Source of the DNA: a virus
DNA: 62,468 nt
Strand: one strand, 5' to 3'
IMG/VR virus record: IMGVR_UViG_3300006802_000003
Location: 1-62,468 of that record
Under the pieces are notes generated by a model. That model did no database searches. It was not told the origin of the DNA and saw only the letters and a program-made list of their open reading frames with translations. Below are positions 52,601 to 60,188 of this stretch, in pieces; position 1 is the first letter of the stretch, and each line of letters opens with the position of its first letter. The position numbers and the translations under genes are program-made.

Positions 52601-52962
52601 GCATGTGCCGGGACTGCGCTCAAATGCGGCGGGAACTGGAATTGATCCGCCTAGAGCTGTATCTCCTGCGCAAGGCAATAAGCCGTGAGCGGCGCTTTGA
52701 TCCCAAGCTGTGCTTAACGCCGGCCCAGTCGCGGGTGCTATCGCTGATGTTGCGGCGTCCCGTAGTCGCAAACGATGCGCTGGCCGCCGTGACTTGCGGG
52801 CATATGCGGGAAGGATCTGTTGATAGTGTCAAAACGCAAATGTGCCGGTTGCGCCGTGTGCTCAAGCAACACGACATCCACATCAAGACCATGCGGGCCG
52901 TAGGGTATTACCTAGAGGGCGAGGACAAGAAGAAGCTCGCAAGGCTGGCGGTATGGTCATAA
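52597..52962 (+). CDS. Orphan OmpR/CtrA-type winged-helix regulator
   Basis: The 121-residue protein has an N-terminal CxxC-helix (MCRDCAQMRRELELIRLEL, possible dimerising coil). A trans_reg_C-like winged helix follows at residues about 42-115: LTPAQSRVLSLMLRR, DSVKTQMCRLRRVLKQH, IHIKTMRAVGYYLEG. The V..Q.CRLRRVL...I.T....GYYL wing pattern is diagnostic of OmpR-type DNA-binding domains, including CtrA. There is no receiver domain, so activity would not depend on phosphorylation. It may mimic or compete with host CtrA-like regulators. Confidence 0.78.
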   Translation: MSMCRDCAQMRRELELIRLELYLLRKAISRERRFDPKLCLTPAQSRVLSLMLRRPVVANDALAAVTCGHMREGSVDSVKTQMCRLRRVLKQHDIHIKTMRAVGYYLEGEDKKKLARLAVWS

Positions 52963-53192
52963 ATCAAAATAAACGGCCCACCACGCCGCCGAATGGCATC
53001 GCGATACACTACGATGAAATAACGTACAAATGGTCGTTCACTAGCTGCCCAGGTGGATTGTTGACCGACGAAAACGGCAAGCCGATCACCCTTGACGCAT
53101 CGGTTGGCCGACAATCCCGCTACGCATACGATGAGCTGCAGAAGGAAGGTGAACGCATTATGCGCTGCATGGCGATCTGCAGGCAATTATGA
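52953..53192 (+). CDS. Small hypothetical protein
   Basis: The 79-residue product overlaps the winged-helix gene. It has NGIAIHYDEITYKWSF, GRQSRYAYDELQKEGE and a C-terminal Cys pair. The start is chosen by the overlap, with only a weak GGCGG upstream. Confidence 0.5.
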   Translation: MVINQNKRPTTPPNGIAIHYDEITYKWSFTSCPGGLLTDENGKPITLDASVGRQSRYAYDELQKEGERIMRCMAICRQL

Positions 53193-53207
53193 GAGGAGAG
53201 CAAGACG

Positions 53208-53936
53208 ATGAACACTGGCAAGATCACCCAAGCGGAAATGGTGGAGCTGTTTGGCGAGAAAGCCCCGATTGAGGCTATCACCCTGCTATTCGACGCAAAG
53301 CCTACCGAAACCGTGGGCGAGATACGCGCCAAGCTACGAGCCATAGCGGAGGCCAACAAGCCGCCAAAGCTGGAGGGCATTCCAAACGACACGGCCGCCA
53401 TGCGGATCATGGCAGAATACGTGGAGTTCGGCACCATCAAGGACTTGGAGACAGCCACCCAAATCATGCGCAACCTGTCGTGGATACGTGATCAGATGGA
53501 AATCAACACAGGAAGCGACGCAATGGACCGCCAACTGCAGGATATAGCGCAGATCGGCGCGTTCATGGCCTATTGCCAGGCTGTGGGAGCCGTCACGCCA
53601 GAGGTTCGCGGCTCACGCATAGGGCTGGAGATTTGTGTCGATGATACCGCGGGCGAAGAGACGAACTGTTGCGTGGGTGATTGTATCATGCTGGACGAGA
53701 CAAAAGGCACACCTCTTGATTTGTGGTTCTGCCTGAAAGTGATTGACCTTTGTTATGCGGAAGGCCGGGCGGTTCACAAGCATGCACCACGGCAGATGGA
53801 ACGCATTCGTGGCATGATCGATGACCTACTGACCGATGGGACTTGGCCAACCAGTGGCCACGGTTATCACAAGATCAGAAGGAAGTGGTTGCAGGCATGC
53901 AGAGCGGACCTGGACAAGCAGGAGGCTACGCAATGA
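53208..53936 (+). CDS. Hypothetical protein
   Basis: The 242-residue protein is led by GAGAGGAGAGCAAG. The N-terminal 120 residues are helical (VGEIRAKLRAIAEANKPP); the central part has TNCCVGDCIML with three close cysteines; the C-terminal part is helical and basic. It overlaps the next gene. Not recognised. Confidence 0.58.
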   Translation: MNTGKITQAEMVELFGEKAPIEAITLLFDAKPTETVGEIRAKLRAIAEANKPPKLEGIPNDTAAMRIMAEYVEFGTIKDLETATQIMRNLSWIRDQMEINTGSDAMDRQLQDIAQIGAFMAYCQAVGAVTPEVRGSRIGLEICVDDTAGEETNCCVGDCIMLDETKGTPLDLWFCLKVIDLCYAEGRAVHKHAPRQMERIRGMIDDLLTDGTWPTSGHGYHKIRRKWLQACRADLDKQEATQ

Positions 53937-54103
53937 ATGCCCAGATACAGCTAATGCGGTCCCTGCTGGTGCTGATGCGCGACGTTCGCGGCCACATCGA
54001 TCCCACCAATCAGGCCTTTCTGCACATGAGCCACGCCATTGAGAGCGTTGAACGCGCTTGCATACAGGAGCAACAGGACCATGAAGGACAAGGCCAAGAA
54101 TGA
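53933..54103 (+). CDS. Small helical protein
   Basis: The 56-residue product begins at an ATGA overlap. It is one or two amphipathic helices (MRSLLVLMRDVRGHID) with a polar tail. The stop overlaps the following small gene (ATGA). Confidence 0.5.
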   Translation: MNAQIQLMRSLLVLMRDVRGHIDPTNQAFLHMSHAIESVERACIQEQQDHEGQGQE

Positions 54104-54270
54104 CTGAATGGCTGCTGATAATGATACTTGTCTGGCGTGGATCGGCCATCGAGCAAGTGCTATTCGCCAACCAGCAGGAATGCCTGGCGGCAAAGGCTCG
54201 GATCGAACAAGGGTTTGAGGACGGCGGGTTGACGATGATGTGCGTCCAGAGGACGTGGACCTATGACTAA
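54100..54270 (+). CDS. Small exported or membrane protein
   Basis: The 56-residue protein is coupled at both ends by overlap. The N-terminal segment MTEWLLIMILVWRGSA is hydrophobic, like a short signal or membrane anchor. Two cysteines follow in QECLAA and MMCVQR. Similar short phage proteins are often periplasmic. Confidence 0.55.
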   Translation: MTEWLLIMILVWRGSAIEQVLFANQQECLAAKARIEQGFEDGGLTMMCVQRTWTYD

Positions 54271-54496
54271 GGGCAACCATACAAAGTGGATCGCTGTCAG
54301 TGCTGACGGGGAGATTTTGGCAGACAAGTGCCGCTGGGCAGACAATGGCGACCTAGTGTTCGAGATTAAGCGGGCAGGCACGCTCCACGCAGTTATGCCG
54401 CTCATCGAGGCATACACCTACCATCACATCGACAAGCACCAGTGCCACGTTAATCCGGGCGATACCGTGTCGCTGTCTTTCCGGCCCGAGAACTAG
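54263..54496 (+). CDS. Small hypothetical protein
   Basis: The 77-residue protein overlaps the previous gene by eight bases. It has a beta-rich layout with KWIAVSADGEILADKCRW and GDTVSLSFRPEN. No family is known. Confidence 0.52.
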   Translation: MTKGNHTKWIAVSADGEILADKCRWADNGDLVFEIKRAGTLHAVMPLIEAYTYHHIDKHQCHVNPGDTVSLSFRPEN

Positions 54497-54508
54497 GGAC
54501 TTAATCGA

Positions 54509-55045
54509 ATGCCGTATGACATACAGGAGGGGAAAGCGGTGATCTGCCCGCCTAAGTGCGCCACAACGATGATAATGCATGTATGGCGCTACCTGGGCTT
54601 TGAGGAGCGCATGCCAGACCACGTTCCGGCGTGGGTAATGCTTTCTGATCTGCAGAAGGCAGGCAATCCACCGATGCAATGGGCTATGAACGTCCGCCAT
54701 CCAGAGGAGAGACTGGCCAGCATGGTCAATAGCCAGCTCTACGGGCGCAACGGCAATCCAGACCACATCCTCGACCGCGTAATGCTTGGCGAGTGGATAT
54801 TGGTGAAGCCGCAAAGCTGGTTTTTGGAGAACACACCCGACGATCTGGACCTGACATTGTTCCCATTCGCACCTCACATGCCCATAGTTAAGTGGCTAGG
54901 CTACATCGATCCACGCGGCGACGTGCCGGTTGCGAACAGGAGCATGGGGGAGCTCACCATCGAGGAGCTGCGCGCATTGCCTGGATGGAAGGATGCACTG
55001 GCCATGTACGATAGCGACTGGGCATTATGGGAGAAGGTCAAGTGA
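54509..55045 (+). CDS. Sulfotransferase-like protein
   Basis: The 178-residue protein has GKAVICPPKCATTMIMHVWR at residues 8-27. This resembles the 5'-phosphosulfate-binding loop (PK-x-A/G-T-T/S) of sulfotransferases. Around residue 62 NVRHPEERLASMVN matches the 3'-phosphate site (RxPxxRxxS). It is shorter than most family members. If active it would transfer sulfate from PAPS to a surface glycan or another substrate. It may equally be an enzyme-derived, PAPS-binding fold. The stop overlaps the next GTG start. Confidence 0.62.
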   Translation: MPYDIQEGKAVICPPKCATTMIMHVWRYLGFEERMPDHVPAWVMLSDLQKAGNPPMQWAMNVRHPEERLASMVNSQLYGRNGNPDHILDRVMLGEWILVKPQSWFLENTPDDLDLTLFPFAPHMPIVKWLGYIDPRGDVPVANRSMGELTIEELRALPGWKDALAMYDSDWALWEKVK

Positions 55046-55275
55046 CGCTAGGAATGGGCAAAATGCACGAAAAGCCTGGGGTTTTTAGTCCAGAAGAAAA
55101 CAACTGGTTAGGATCGCTGGCCAGCTACCTAGATGAATTTGACGAGCACACCGCTGCAGAACTGGTGCGGGTTGTTGATCGTATGATAACAATTCTGCAG
55201 CAAAACCACCGCGAGGACGTGGACATTGCGTATCATCAGGCGCTACAAGAGGTTAGAGAGGAGCAAGACACATGA
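55042..55275 (+). CDS. Small hypothetical protein
   Basis: About 77 residues with a GTG start overlapping the previous stop (GTGA) and GGGAG upstream. Largely helical, with NNWLGSLASYLDEFDEHTAA. A downstream ATG at 55054 or 55063 is possible. No family. Confidence 0.5.
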   Translation: MTLGMGKMHEKPGVFSPEENNWLGSLASYLDEFDEHTAAELVRVVDRMITILQQNHREDVDIAYHQALQEVREEQDT

Positions 55276-55541
55276 CATTGAGTTTAATGGATGAACTGGA
55301 TGCAGCCTTCCGCACGGTGCAACGCCTATTGGCCGACATCGAAACAGAGGATGGCAGCCCGGCACACGCCCAGGTTCTCATGGTTGTATCGCTTGAACTG
55401 GGCGATCCCCAAAAGAAGGTGATTATGGTCCCGAACGGGCTCACCAAGGGGCAGGCGCAGCTTGAATTGGAGCAGACCATCGAAATCCTCAAGGCAGGCA
55501 AAGAGAGGAGTGCTGTCAGTGGCGAATTACAGCCGGTTTAG
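55272..55541 (+). CDS. Small hypothetical protein
   Basis: The 89-residue product has AGGAGCAAGACAC upstream. Sequence pattern: DAAFRTVQRLLADIE, then a beta-hairpin ending in GDPQKKVIMVPNG, then a helix. It could be a small alpha/beta protein. The stop is inside the next gene. Confidence 0.55.
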   Translation: MTLSLMDELDAAFRTVQRLLADIETEDGSPAHAQVLMVVSLELGDPQKKVIMVPNGLTKGQAQLELEQTIEILKAGKERSAVSGELQPV

Positions 55542-55695
55542 ACGGTGGAGACGTGAGCCGATGCTAAAGGATGCCGCGGCATTGTGGGCATTGAGCAAGT
55601 CAACGCTTGAGATTGCGCAGATGCTGCGTGTGTCGGAGCATTTCATTTGGAACAACATGGAAGAGATAAGGGACCTGGCCCATGACAATCGTTGA
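55519..55695 (+). CDS. Small HTH-like protein
   Basis: About 58 residues with a GTG start eight bases after AGGAG. The part KSTLEIAQMLRVSEHFIWNN looks like a helix-turn-helix. The Arg-rich N terminus may contact DNA. It overlaps genes on both sides. Confidence 0.48.
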   Translation: MANYSRFRRWRREPMLKDAAALWALSKSTLEIAQMLRVSEHFIWNNMEEIRDLAHDNR

Positions 55696-55942
55696 CAATC
55701 CCGATCCTGTCTTATTGCAGGCGATCACGCTCAAGCATGCGTTGAGGCTCTACGCCAAGACCGGGCTCCTGCCGAATAGGCAGACCAGCGCAACCAAACT
55801 TTTGCAGATCGCCACTAGAGTGACCGGCAAAAGCTACAAGCGCGGGCAACACGCCAAGGCAGCCGAGGACATTGAAAAGATACTCAAGGCCGGCACCGAT
55901 CCAATCAATCACAGCCAGCAATTGAGCGAAGAACACCACTAG
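55682..55942 (+). CDS. Small hypothetical protein
   Basis: The 86-residue basic protein has LKHALRLYAKTGLLPNRQ and KSYKRGQHAKAAEDIEKI, all helical. It may be a nucleic-acid-binding protein. The start overlaps the previous gene. Confidence 0.52.
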   Translation: MTIVDNPDPVLLQAITLKHALRLYAKTGLLPNRQTSATKLLQIATRVTGKSYKRGQHAKAAEDIEKILKAGTDPINHSQQLSEEHH

Positions 55943-55956
55943 AGGAGGCCCGCAGT

Positions 55957-56172
55957 ATGGCAACCGTCACCAAATCGATCCTATGGAGCAAGCGGCTGGA
56001 GAAGTATGTCGCTAGAGTTTCGGTCCTGGCCGAGAGCTGGGCCGTGGATCGCGACGTTTACAGCTATGCCAACGACAAGGAATCGCTGCAGAAGTGGGCA
56101 AAGCGCCAGCAGGAGGCTTGGGCCATCGATCCGCTTGCGCAAATCGTGTTTAACCTTGAGAAGGCAAAGTGA
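55957..56172 (+). CDS. Small hypothetical protein
   Basis: The 71-residue product has AGAGGAGG upstream. The sequence contains WSKRLEKYVARVSVLAE and an aromatic/basic end with LQKWAKRQQEAW. A very short ATG frame (10 codons) follows before the next ribosome-binding site. No family. Confidence 0.52.
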   Translation: MATVTKSILWSKRLEKYVARVSVLAESWAVDRDVYSYANDKESLQKWAKRQQEAWAIDPLAQIVFNLEKAK

Positions 56173-56196
56173 TGGCAGCAATACGAGGAGAAGGCG

Positions 56197-56490
56197 ATGA
56201 GTGAAAATGTTAGAATTTGGGAAAGGAAGGTCGGAAAACATAGGACGGAAGACGACGAAAACAAATGGCAAGCCGACATTTTTTGGGGAAACGAAGATCA
56301 TCATGGCATAGGGAAAACACCGTCTGAAGCATTGGTTAGAGCAGCAACGCACTGGGCTTCCCGAAGCCGCTCAATCTCTGCTGCCTGCGCGGCTCTTCAG
56401 GAAGTGGCCGACTTGAGTACGGGGTATGATGACCTCGTTGACGCCCTTAAAATAGCCCGCGCAGCCCTAGAAGAAAAAAGAGTCAGATGA
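56197..56490 (+). CDS. Hypothetical protein
   Basis: The 97-residue protein has CGAGGAGAAGG upstream. An aromatic N-terminal half (NKWQADIFWGNEDHHG) is followed by a helical half containing DLVDALKIARAALEE. No family is recognised. Confidence 0.52.
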   Translation: MSENVRIWERKVGKHRTEDDENKWQADIFWGNEDHHGIGKTPSEALVRAATHWASRSRSISAACAALQEVADLSTGYDDLVDALKIARAALEEKRVR

Positions 56491-56493
56491 GTG

Positions 56494-56685
56494 ATGAGTA
56501 GTTGGCAATCAGACATGACACGAGCGCCTATTGGAGAGCGTGTGCTGGTGAAAAACCGTGAAGATGGCACGCCGTACTATGCGGTCAAAGGAAACGACGG
56601 GGAATGGCGGAATCCGGTAGTTCATTCCTGCGTGTATGATCCGCAGTTGTGGAGCAAAGAAAGAATAATTGTTTCAATGACTTAA
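56494..56685 (+). CDS. DUF551-like small protein
   Basis: The 63-residue product is like small phage proteins of DUF551 type: TRAPIGERVLVKNREDG then a Tyr/Trp-rich tail (PYYAVKGNDGEWRNP). The GTG at 56491 gives a three-base longer form. It is the last gene of the rightward early operon. Confidence 0.55.
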   Translation: MSSWQSDMTRAPIGERVLVKNREDGTPYYAVKGNDGEWRNPVVHSCVYDPQLWSKERIIVSMT

Positions 56686-57055
56686 TGCTTCTAATCACCC
56701 AGTTTTCACCATAGAAAAAGCATTTAGCAAAGAACGTCCTGGCAGGGTTTGAGTAACATCCAGCTCTATGATACAAGATTGATGTCGGAAGTATGCACCC
56801 CTCGATCCCCTGCAACGGATCACGGTCCCACAGGCATATTTCTGACACTTGCTCCAGAGGGCGGTTGTACTGATGTGCAGCCGCCCTCATTGCGTTGTGC
56901 TGCAAATTCGTATATAGGGACCACTTAGGCAGTTTCGACTTTTGCCGGTGCGCGTCCTCGCCGTCGCCTGCAGTTCTCATCCGAATCGAGAACCGGCCTG
57001 TCAACTGCCCGTAGCCTGGACCGACTTGCTCCCCTAAGCGGCCCATCTAAATAGC
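56686..57055. other. About 370 bp without a convincing gene upstream of the terminase
   Basis: No plus-strand gene is visible here. A 153-codon open frame on the minus strand (56585-57046) covers it but lacks any familiar motif and also overlaps the preceding coding gene in antisense. A GC hairpin, GAGGGCGG with CCGCCCTC, lies near 56845-56887 without a T tract. The minus strand has TTGACA near 57000. The region could contain the packaging signal, the late promoter or a decayed gene. Confidence 0.5.
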
Positions 57056-57099
57056 AACCCCTGGTCACGACGGAAAGCCCGCGGCCAGGGGTTTGCTTT
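57056..57099 (+). terminator. Hairpin with T-rich tail before the terminase genes
   Basis: AACCCCTGG pairs perfectly with CCAGGGGTT over 9 bp around a 20-base loop, then TGCTTTA. It probably ends the early rightward transcription unit. The long loop and imperfect T tract keep this moderate. A role as DNA recognition site for packaging cannot be excluded. Confidence 0.6.
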
Positions 57100-57114
57100 A
57101 CGGGAGACACTTCA

Positions 57115-57675
57115 ATGGCCAAGATCACCCGCGAGCACTTCACCAAAAAGAATTGCGATCCGGAGGAGCTGTATAAGCTCTATCTAAACCTGCCCCACAA
57201 GAAGCGCAGCCACGCCGAAACCGCGCGCCAGTGGAATGCCAAGGTCGATCTGGACAAGGACAAAATCAGCGCCGCCTATGTCAGTACCCAAAGCAAAAAG
57301 CACGGCTGGCAGAGCAGGCTCTACCACGACCTGGGCGAACAAGGCGTTGCTGGATTTGCAGGCGTTCAGAAATTGCGCATCAAGACGATGTGGGAGGACA
57401 TCGAGGCTGATATGCAGCACCTGTCCAGCGAGTTTATGAAATCGATCGAGGGCAAAATGCTTGCCAAGGTCAAGTACGAGCTCGACAGCATCAAGCTGGA
57501 CAGCACGGAAAAGCTGGACGCTATGCTCGACATCATTATGAAGCTGACCGAAGTGGAGCACCGCATTCGAGGCCTTAACATCGACAAGAGCGACAACAAA
57601 CCACCAGAAGCGCCGAGCAAGCCTATTCCAGACTGGGATAAGATCATAAACGCCGCGCCTGTAAAGCCGAATTGA
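57115..57675 (+). CDS. Putative small terminase subunit
   Basis: The 186-residue protein is helical throughout. An N-terminal helix bundle (PEELYKLYLNLPHKKRSHAE) may be DNA-binding, followed by a QSKKHGWQSRLYHDL segment and long helices KVKYELDSIKLDS. A Pro/Lys-rich tail ends the protein (PEAPSKPIPDWDKI). It precedes the large terminase with a four-base gap, the usual small-subunit position. Motif-level identity is not proven. It would select the packaging site. Confidence 0.68.
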   Translation: MAKITREHFTKKNCDPEELYKLYLNLPHKKRSHAETARQWNAKVDLDKDKISAAYVSTQSKKHGWQSRLYHDLGEQGVAGFAGVQKLRIKTMWEDIEADMQHLSSEFMKSIEGKMLAKVKYELDSIKLDSTEKLDAMLDIIMKLTEVEHRIRGLNIDKSDNKPPEAPSKPIPDWDKIINAAPVKPN

Positions 57676-57679
57676 ACCG

Positions 57680-59410
57680 ATGGCCAGGCCTGTTTACGGA
57701 ACCCGGTACATTTCCGAGAGAAACCAACGGCTGCGAGAGCAGATCGAAAGCGGCCAGGTATTCAACAAGGATTTTCAGGAGATTCAGGGCTTCTACAACG
57801 AGTTCAACGAGAAAGCCGATCCCAATGACAAGGCGCTGTTGGCCTGCAATGATCGCTACTACCTGCTGGTGGAATTACTGCACCGCCGCGACGCGCTGCA
57901 GCCGTGGGTGTATGATCGGTGCCGAGAGGTCGAGGAGAATCCGGACGGCTACCTCGATCTGTGGGCGCGCTACCACTACAAAACATCAATCATCACATCC
58001 GCCGGCATCATTCAGGAGATATGCCGCGATCCGGAAGTGACCATCGCGATTTTCAGTGGCACGTTGAAGATCGCCAGCAAGTTTTTCACGCAGATACAGG
58101 AAGAACTCGAATCCAACCTTGAACTGCAGCAGGCCTTTGCGGATGTACTCTATATCAGCCCGCGCACCGAAGCCAAGCGGTGGTCACGCTCCGCCGGTCT
58201 TGTGGTCAAGCGTAAATCCAACCCCAAAGAGGCGACGCTGGAGTGTTTTGGCTTGGTCGAAGGCATGCCGACTGGATCGCACTTCAAGCTGCTGGTGTAC
58301 GATGATCTGGTGACGGTCGAGCTTGTCTCCAATAAGGACATGGTGGAGAAGGTCACGGAACGCTGGGAGCTATCCGACAACCTGGGCGTAGGGGAAAAGA
58401 CGCGCAAGTGGCATGTTGGAACGCGCTACTCATATCAGGACACCTACGGCACCTTACTGGAGCGCAAGATACTCAAGTCCCGCCTTTACCCGGCCACGGA
58501 CACTGGATTGCTAGACGGCACCCCGGTTCTGATGACACCTGCGGCATGGGAAAAGGTGAAGATGACGCAACCCGGCACCGTTGGTGCGCAAATGCTGCAG
58601 AACCCGGTTGCTGGACACGAATCGACGTTCCGCATGGAATGGCTCAAGAACTTTGAAATTCTCCCGGCAACCCTCAATATCTACATCATGGGCGACCCGT
58701 CGAAGGGTAGGACCAGGGAGAGCGACCACACCGCCATTGCCGTCGTTGCGATGGATTCGGCGGAAAATATGTACTTGGTCGATGGCTTCTCGCATCGCAT
58801 GAACCTTGACGAACGATGGATGCGACTCAAAGAGCTCAAGAGGCGTTGGGATCATGTGCCGGGCGTCCAGTCCGTCCGCGTCGGCTGGGAACAGTATGGC
58901 CTCACCACGGACATCGAGCACTTCCAGAAGATGATGCGGATCGAAAAGGATTCGTGGCCAATCGAAGAACTGAACTGGGTGCGAGAAGGCAGGCAATCGA
59001 AAGAGGATCGTGTGCAGCGCCTGCAGCCAGACTTTTTGCAATCTAGGTTCTATCTCCCGCAAGTGGTTTGGCACGAGGTCAACGCTGGTGGCGGTCATGC
59101 CGTTTGGACCGTCAATGTCGGAACCAACAAGATCGAATACCGCCCGTTGCTTAACGAAACAAAGCCCCAGCGCATGATGAAGGCAGCCGGGCAGGCTTGG
59201 CGCATCCAAGAGCCGATCACGCGCAAGGACGAAGATGGCAAGCTCTACGACCTTACGCGCCGGTTCATAGAACAGTATCTAGCCTTTCCAAAATCCAGGC
59301 TTCGCGACCTGATCGACGCCACGAGCCGCGTGTATGACATGCAGCCCGTTCCGCCTTCGGTATGGGAGGCTGCGATAGAAGATGAGCCGGTCTACTATCC
59401 CGACGCTTGA
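57680..59410 (+). CDS. terL: Terminase large subunit (packaging ATPase/nuclease)
   Basis: The 576-residue protein has an N-terminal ATPase at about residues 80-270. The Walker A-like site is LWARYHYKTSIIT and the Walker B is KLLVYDDLV. The C-terminal RNase H-like nuclease begins with YIMGDPSKGRTRESDHT (catalytic Asp) and ends around DLIDATSRVYD. It translocates DNA into the prohead and cuts concatemers. The start follows the small subunit by five bases. The variant Walker A (HYKTS) is typical of a subset of podoviral terminases. Confidence 0.9.
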   Translation: MARPVYGTRYISERNQRLREQIESGQVFNKDFQEIQGFYNEFNEKADPNDKALLACNDRYYLLVELLHRRDALQPWVYDRCREVEENPDGYLDLWARYHYKTSIITSAGIIQEICRDPEVTIAIFSGTLKIASKFFTQIQEELESNLELQQAFADVLYISPRTEAKRWSRSAGLVVKRKSNPKEATLECFGLVEGMPTGSHFKLLVYDDLVTVELVSNKDMVEKVTERWELSDNLGVGEKTRKWHVGTRYSYQDTYGTLLERKILKSRLYPATDTGLLDGTPVLMTPAAWEKVKMTQPGTVGAQMLQNPVAGHESTFRMEWLKNFEILPATLNIYIMGDPSKGRTRESDHTAIAVVAMDSAENMYLVDGFSHRMNLDERWMRLKELKRRWDHVPGVQSVRVGWEQYGLTTDIEHFQKMMRIEKDSWPIEELNWVREGRQSKEDRVQRLQPDFLQSRFYLPQVVWHEVNAGGGHAVWTVNVGTNKIEYRPLLNETKPQRMMKAAGQAWRIQEPITRKDEDGKLYDLTRRFIEQYLAFPKSRLRDLIDATSRVYDMQPVPPSVWEAAIEDEPVYYPDA

Positions 59411-59609
59411 GGAGGAAATCGAGTTTGATCAAAAGCTAAAGGCGTTCGAGCTCAACTGGTCGCAATGGTGCGGATTCTGCGGCAAGCGCATCCGCGACAA
59501 CGATTACGACATCTACCTGGTTCAAGAAATCTATTACCACGGCTGCTGCATCCATTTTCTATGCGGTGCGGACGGAAAGACGTTGGCTAAGACGAGGAAA
59601 CCGAACTGA
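59382..59609 (+). CDS. Small Cys-rich protein after terminase
   Basis: The 75-residue product overlaps the 3' end of the terminase gene. It has QWCGFCGKRI and GCCIHFLC, consistent with a zinc-binding loop. The stop overlaps the next ATG (TGATG). Unknown function; it may help packaging. Confidence 0.52.
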   Translation: MSRSTIPTLEEEIEFDQKLKAFELNWSQWCGFCGKRIRDNDYDIYLVQEIYYHGCCIHFLCGADGKTLAKTRKPN

Positions 59610-59776
59610 TGCCTGCTACCAAGCAAATCGTCACGACATGGATGGCCGAAGTTCTCCAGGCCGATCCAGAGTGGCACAACAAGTATTATGTCTGCGATGA
59701 ATACAAGTTCTCGAACGGACGCATATTCGAGGCTAAGTACAATACACGCGGCGCGTATGGACCGGACTATGATTGA
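59609..59776 (+). CDS. Small aromatic-rich protein
   Basis: The 55-residue protein lies exactly between two overlapping genes. It has PEWHNKYYVCDEYKFSNG and a C-terminal NTRGAYGPDYD. Strict stop/start coupling on the left supports a real gene. No family is recognised. Confidence 0.52.
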   Translation: MPATKQIVTTWMAEVLQADPEWHNKYYVCDEYKFSNGRIFEAKYNTRGAYGPDYD

Positions 59777-60185
59777 TCCGAGCGAGCTCTACCTAGAAAA
59801 CTTGATCGCCCGCGCCCAGGCCAAGATGAAGGCCGACAAGGTGATGGACACGTTCGACAAGCGCGTGAACATGCCGTTGGCCCAGCAGGCTACCAACCTT
59901 CTCTACACCAAATACCCAGCACCCAAGGGCTTTTGGGAGGTCGAGGTGCGGCTGGAGAACAAGCTGGTTGAGGTTCGCGCGCCCATGCTCGAAGTGGGCG
60001 GCTACTACATCGATCCAGACAAGCACCTGGACGATCCCAAGATGAAATGGGTTATCACCGCCGGCGGCGAGCTCTTGGAGCGTTACCGCGTCAAGCGCGG
60101 CATGTTGGACAGAGACACCGTGGAGGAGGCAATCGCCCATTGGGGCGAGCCAGACAGCCGCGCGGATGTTCATGTGGAGGGCTAA
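59769..60185 (+). CDS. Hypothetical protein preceding portal
   Basis: About 138 residues. An N-terminal helical part (IDPSELYLENLIARAQAKMK) precedes a beta-rich domain (WEVEVRLENKLVEVRAP). The ATG 59769 overlaps the previous stop; ATG 59757 is an alternative. It is followed by the portal after three bases. It may be a packaging or portal-associated factor. Confidence 0.58.
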   Translation: MIDPSELYLENLIARAQAKMKADKVMDTFDKRVNMPLAQQATNLLYTKYPAPKGFWEVEVRLENKLVEVRAPMLEVGGYYIDPDKHLDDPKMKWVITAGGELLERYRVKRGMLDRDTVEEAIAHWGEPDSRADVHVEG

Positions 60186-60188
60186 CGT

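Noticed and set aside
56585-57046. 153-codon minus-strand open frame upstream of the terminase
   Set aside because: No motif, partly antisense to a plausible small gene, and without a clear ribosome-binding site. Kept only as an uncertainty in the non-coding block entry.
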